NCBI GenBank assembly: GCA_963576475.1
Contig: OY754981.1
Coordinates: 29,364,132 to 29,428,131, forward strand
Source of the DNA: Molanna angustata
Taxonomy: Eukaryota; Arthropoda; Insecta; Trichoptera; Molannidae
Reading direction: 5' to 3'
Length of the DNA stretch: 64,000 bases
A program made the translations under genes and the position numbers. The notes below the pieces were generated by a model. It searched no databases. It had not been told where the DNA came from and saw only the letters and a program-made list of their open reading frames with translations. This document shows positions 61,244-64,000 of this stretch, piece after piece (positions within the stretch are counted from its first letter, which is position 1; the number at the start of each line of letters is the position of its first letter).

Positions 61244-64000
61244 ATGACTCCATCGTTGAGAAGCGGGAAAAATGCTGCCAAGGAGCTGGAAGAAGATGTC
61301 TCCGACAACGACTCGACGCACACAGTCGAGACAACGAGCGAGGACACCATCGTACAGCTACGGAAGGTTATCCGTGAACAAAAAGTTCAACTGGAACGAC
61401 AGCAGAAGCAGATGAACGAGATCCTGAAAGCACGCACGGCCGGACCCGACCATGCAGCACCAGGAACATCCAATGCAGACCACGTCACGCCGGAGCCAAC
61501 CGCTGAGACCGAGGCCTCCAGGCGAACGCGAGAATGGGCGACAAAAGAATCGGATCGGATGGCGTTCTTCACAGTCGCCTTCAACGAAGCCTGGCGGGTA
61601 GCGTCAGCACCCGACAGCTGCCCGTCACCCGAGCAAGAGACCCGCAGTAACAATACGCCAAGGCACAATACGTGTATGGCGAGAGACAGTACGGCGGTAG
61701 CCCTGCCGCTGTTCTCCGGAGACGCCATGGACTGGCGTAACTTCAAAAGTCAGTGGGATCAGTCGACTCAACTGTGCAACCTGACCGACGCAGAGAACAT
61801 CCTCCGGCTGCGACAAGCGTTGACCGGAAAAGCGCACGAAGTCGTCTCAGCACTGTTGACCGACGCAAAAAACATACCCGAAATAATGGACAGGCTAGAA
61901 AAAAACTTCGGTCACCCCCAGATGATAGTGGGTGCGATGGTGGACAGGCTGCGCAGAATACCGCGCGTCGCAGAGCCAGCATCCATGGACACGTTGCGGG
62001 ACTTCGCATTGGCCGTGAGCAACGTGGTTTCGACAATCAGAGGGGTCGACAAGACGTACTTGATAGCACCTCAACTACTGGAAGAGATAGTAGCGAAGCT
62101 ACCGATCTACGTGCAGCTGATGTGGTTCGATACAGGAAGAAATAGAACCACCAAAGCGACCACCCAAGAGCTGTCACAGTGGCTAGACGGATTGTGCAAT
62201 GCGGCGCCGAACATGGGCAGTCTACGCTCAGGTAAACCGGCAAAACGAGATGCGCAACGTCGAGACGGAAACGCCACTGTCCACCACGTAGTAGAGGAAA
62301 AGAAAAATACACCGGCCTGTGACTTGTGCAATGAGTTACACCCGCTGTACGATTGTGCAATATTTCGGGAAAAAAGTGTAAACGAACGTTGGACATACAC
62401 GAAAAGCAAGCGATTATGTGCCGTATGTCTACTTGCCGGCCACAGAGCGAAGTTCTGCAAGAAGAAGAGGAAATGTGGTATCGAAGGATGCGACATGCCG
62501 CACCACCACCTACTCCACAACCCTCGCAACAACAACGCTGCGCCGACAGAGAGTGTGTGCAATAATATTGCACGAGACGGCTTGGAAACAGAGACGCTCC
62601 TGAAAATACTCCCGGTGACAGTGAACGGGCCAACCGGAGAAGTGAAAATACACGCACTTCTCGACGAAGGGTCAACAATCACCTTGGTAGACGCAGCAGT
62701 GGCACGCGAAGTCGGCGCCGACGGACCGGCACGACAGCTGAGATTACGCGGGGCAGGCGGAATGCATACCGACGTTCAATCACGCCGGGTGCGACTGAAA
62801 GTAACGGGCGACAGCCATCAATACACAGTCGCTGCCTACACCGTCAAGGATCTACGGCTACCACACTCGCTGATGATGAACGCCAGCGCGTGCAATGGCC
62901 GCTCGGGAGCGTCGAGACGCACCACACTGCCGCAGATGCTGCTAGGGCAAGACAATGCCCACCTAATTGTATCCCGCGAAGTACGGGAAAACGGAGGCGC
63001 ACGGATTGCGTCACGCACTGCCCTTGGATGGACGGTGCACGGCGGCGGCGGACCAGCGCACGAAGAAGTTGCACAACATACCGTCGCTTGCACTATCGCC
63101 GCCCAATATCGGGAACTGAACGAGTTGGTGAAATGGAGCTTCTCGGTGGACGCACTGGGAGTCACCGCCGCCGCCCGTGAACGGGAAGAAGACAAAAAGG
63201 CTGTGACAATCATGCGAGAAACGACGAGACGATTACCAGAGGGACGGTGGGAGACCGGCCTTCTGTGGCGAAACGAAAACTCACACCTGCCCGACAACAA
63301 GAATTGCGCAATAAATCGGCTTGCGCAATTAGAGAAAAAATTAAAAGCCGATGATAAAATGGCGAACGCATACCGCGAGAAAATGAAAGACCTTCTCGCC
63401 AAGGGGTATGCACGCCCATTGGCTGCCGATGAAGCTGTCACGGCAAATCGGAAATGGTATCTGCCTCACTTCGCGGTCATCAACCCGAAGAAACCCGGGA
63501 AGCTGCGCATTGTCTTCGACGCCGCCAGCAAGTACAAAGGAACGTCACTGAACGACACCCTGCTCGCTGGACCGGACCTCTTATCATCGCTGCTCGGCAA
63601 TGTTCTACGTTTTCGCGAAGGAAAGATCGCCGTCGCCGCAGACATCAAGGAGATGTTTCTGCGAATTAAAATCAAGAGGGAAGACCAGGCGGCTCAGCTA
63701 TTCCTGTGGAGAGACACCCCCGGAAAACAGCCCAGCACCTTCGTCCTGACATCCATGATGTTCGGGGCGAAATGTTCGCCGAGCAGCGCGCAATATGTTC
63801 GCGAACAGATCGCCGAAATGTACCAGGCGACGCACCCGAAAGCTGCAATGGCGATCCGGAAGAAATTTTACATGGACGATTATCTGGACGCAGCCGACAC
63901 GCCAGGTGAAGCCGAAACCTTGGCAAAGAGCGTAAGCGCCCTCCTCAAAAGCGGCGGATTCGAACTCGCCAACTGGGCGTCAAACTGCGAATCCGTCCTA
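61244..64000 (+). CDS. Bel/Pao gag-pol polyprotein, 5' 919 codons
   Basis: ATG at 61244 (53 bases after the LTR) opens a frame with no stop to the last base. Residues ~30-70 form a Gln/Glu-rich coiled coil. About 150-245 is the gag region of DUF1759 type (LPLFSGDAMDWRNFKSQW). About 358-410 are Cys/His knuckles (CDLCNELHPLYDC; CAVCLLAGHRAKFC). About 470-480 is the protease site LLDEGSTITLVD, with Asp-Glu-Gly-Ser in place of the usual Asp-Ser/Thr-Gly. About 735-880 is reverse transcriptase (LRIVFDAASKYKGTSLND; VAADIKEMFLRIKI; FYMDDYLDAADTPGEAETLA). RNase H and integrase should follow outside the window. It belongs to a mobile element, not to the host. Confidence 0.95.
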   Translation, partial: MTPSLRSGKNAAKELEEDVSDNDSTHTVETTSEDTIVQLRKVIREQKVQLERQQKQMNEILKARTAGPDHAAPGTSNADHVTPEPTAETEASRRTREWATKESDRMAFFTVAFNEAWRVASAPDSCPSPEQETRSNNTPRHNTCMARDSTAVALPLFSGDAMDWRNFKSQWDQSTQLCNLTDAENILRLRQALTGKAHEVVSALLTDAKNIPEIMDRLEKNFGHPQMIVGAMVDRLRRIPRVAEPASMDTLRDFALAVSNVVSTIRGVDKTYLIAPQLLEEIVAKLPIYVQLMWFDTGRNRTTKATTQELSQWLDGLCNAAPNMGSLRSGKPAKRDAQRRDGNATVHHVVEEKKNTPACDLCNELHPLYDCAIFREKSVNERWTYTKSKRLCAVCLLAGHRAKFCKKKRKCGIEGCDMPHHHLLHNPRNNNAAPTESVCNNIARDGLETETLLKILPVTVNGPTGEVKIHALLDEGSTITLVDAAVAREVGADGPARQLRLRGAGGMHTDVQSRRVRLKVTGDSHQYTVAAYTVKDLRLPHSLMMNASACNGRSGASRRTTLPQMLLGQDNAHLIVSREVRENGGARIASRTALGWTVHGGGGPAHEEVAQHTVACTIAAQYRELNELVKWSFSVDALGVTAAAREREEDKKAVTIMRETTRRLPEGRWETGLLWRNENSHLPDNKNCAINRLAQLEKKLKADDKMANAYREKMKDLLAKGYARPLAADEAVTANRKWYLPHFAVINPKKPGKLRIVFDAASKYKGTSLNDTLLAGPDLLSSLLGNVLRFREGKIAVAADIKEMFLRIKIKREDQAAQLFLWRDTPGKQPSTFVLTSMMFGAKCSPSSAQYVREQIAEMYQATHPKAAMAIRKKFYMDDYLDAADTPGEAETLAKSVSALLKSGGFELANWASNCESVL

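Larger units (their letters stand above)
60577..64000 (+). mobile_element. Bel/Pao LTR retrotransposon, 5' part (continues beyond window)
   Basis: 5' LTR, primer-binding site and a single gag-pol frame with Cys/His knuckles, aspartic protease and reverse transcriptase of Bel/Pao type. GC content is clearly above the surroundings, and the frame is unbroken, which fits a recent insertion. The 3' LTR, and therefore target duplication and LTR identity, lie outside the window. Confidence 0.93.

Noticed and set aside
61011..63926. Numerous minus-strand and +1 frames across the Bel/Pao region (up to 213 codons)
   Set aside because: They overlap the continuous gag-pol frame that carries all recognisable motifs. 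High GC makes stops rare in other frames.

Overview
The window is insect nuclear DNA: AT-rich, with GT-AG introns and dense in transposable elements. Lepidoptera is the best guess. It rests on the retroelement tails (GGAAGAAATTGC...GCAATAA-type hairpins) and abundant small SINE/MITE families, not on a marker gene. It holds one large host gene, about 28 kb of repeat-rich flank, and the start of an LTR retrotransposon.

1-35623 (+) is the 3' part of polychaetoid (pyd), the insect ZO-1/tight-junction-protein scaffold. Twenty-two constitutive-looking coding exons can be read with compatible splice phases. Together they give 2,135 codons plus a stop. They run from the middle of PDZ2 through PDZ3, SH3, a guanylate-kinase-like domain, a long Pro/Gly/Ser-rich region and a 2.9-kb exon of PY-centred peptide repeats, to a C-terminal ZU5 domain ending VDHF. 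One further exon (9440-10114) looks like an alternative 3'-terminal or cassette exon. The terminal codons have been tandemly copied about seven times into the 3'UTR.

The pyd introns carry insertions: a 2.36-kb piggyBac element with a dead transposase, a hAT-type MITE with perfect 8-bp target duplications, tRNA-Thr-derived SINEs (one nested in a palindromic MITE), several 5'-truncated LINE ends and many short tandem duplications.

35624-53200 shows no host gene. It is AT-rich DNA with MITEs, a mariner relic, an 18-bp minisatellite inside a LINE/SINE-like element, decayed RTE-like reverse transcriptase fragments and inverted-repeat elements.

53211-58500 is a Penelope-like element locus. Two near-identical tandem units each encode the C-terminal reverse transcriptase (YIDD) plus GIY-YIG endonuclease on the minus strand. 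They are separated by very long (TA)n arrays, 127-bp perfect palindromes and repeated hairpin motifs resembling the hammerhead ribozymes known from Penelope-like elements.

60577-64000 is the 5' end of a Bel/Pao LTR retrotransposon: a 614-bp LTR, a primer-binding site and a GC-rich gag-pol frame open for 919 codons to the window edge. It looks young and possibly intact. No CRISPR arrays, rRNA genes or convincing functional tRNA genes were seen.
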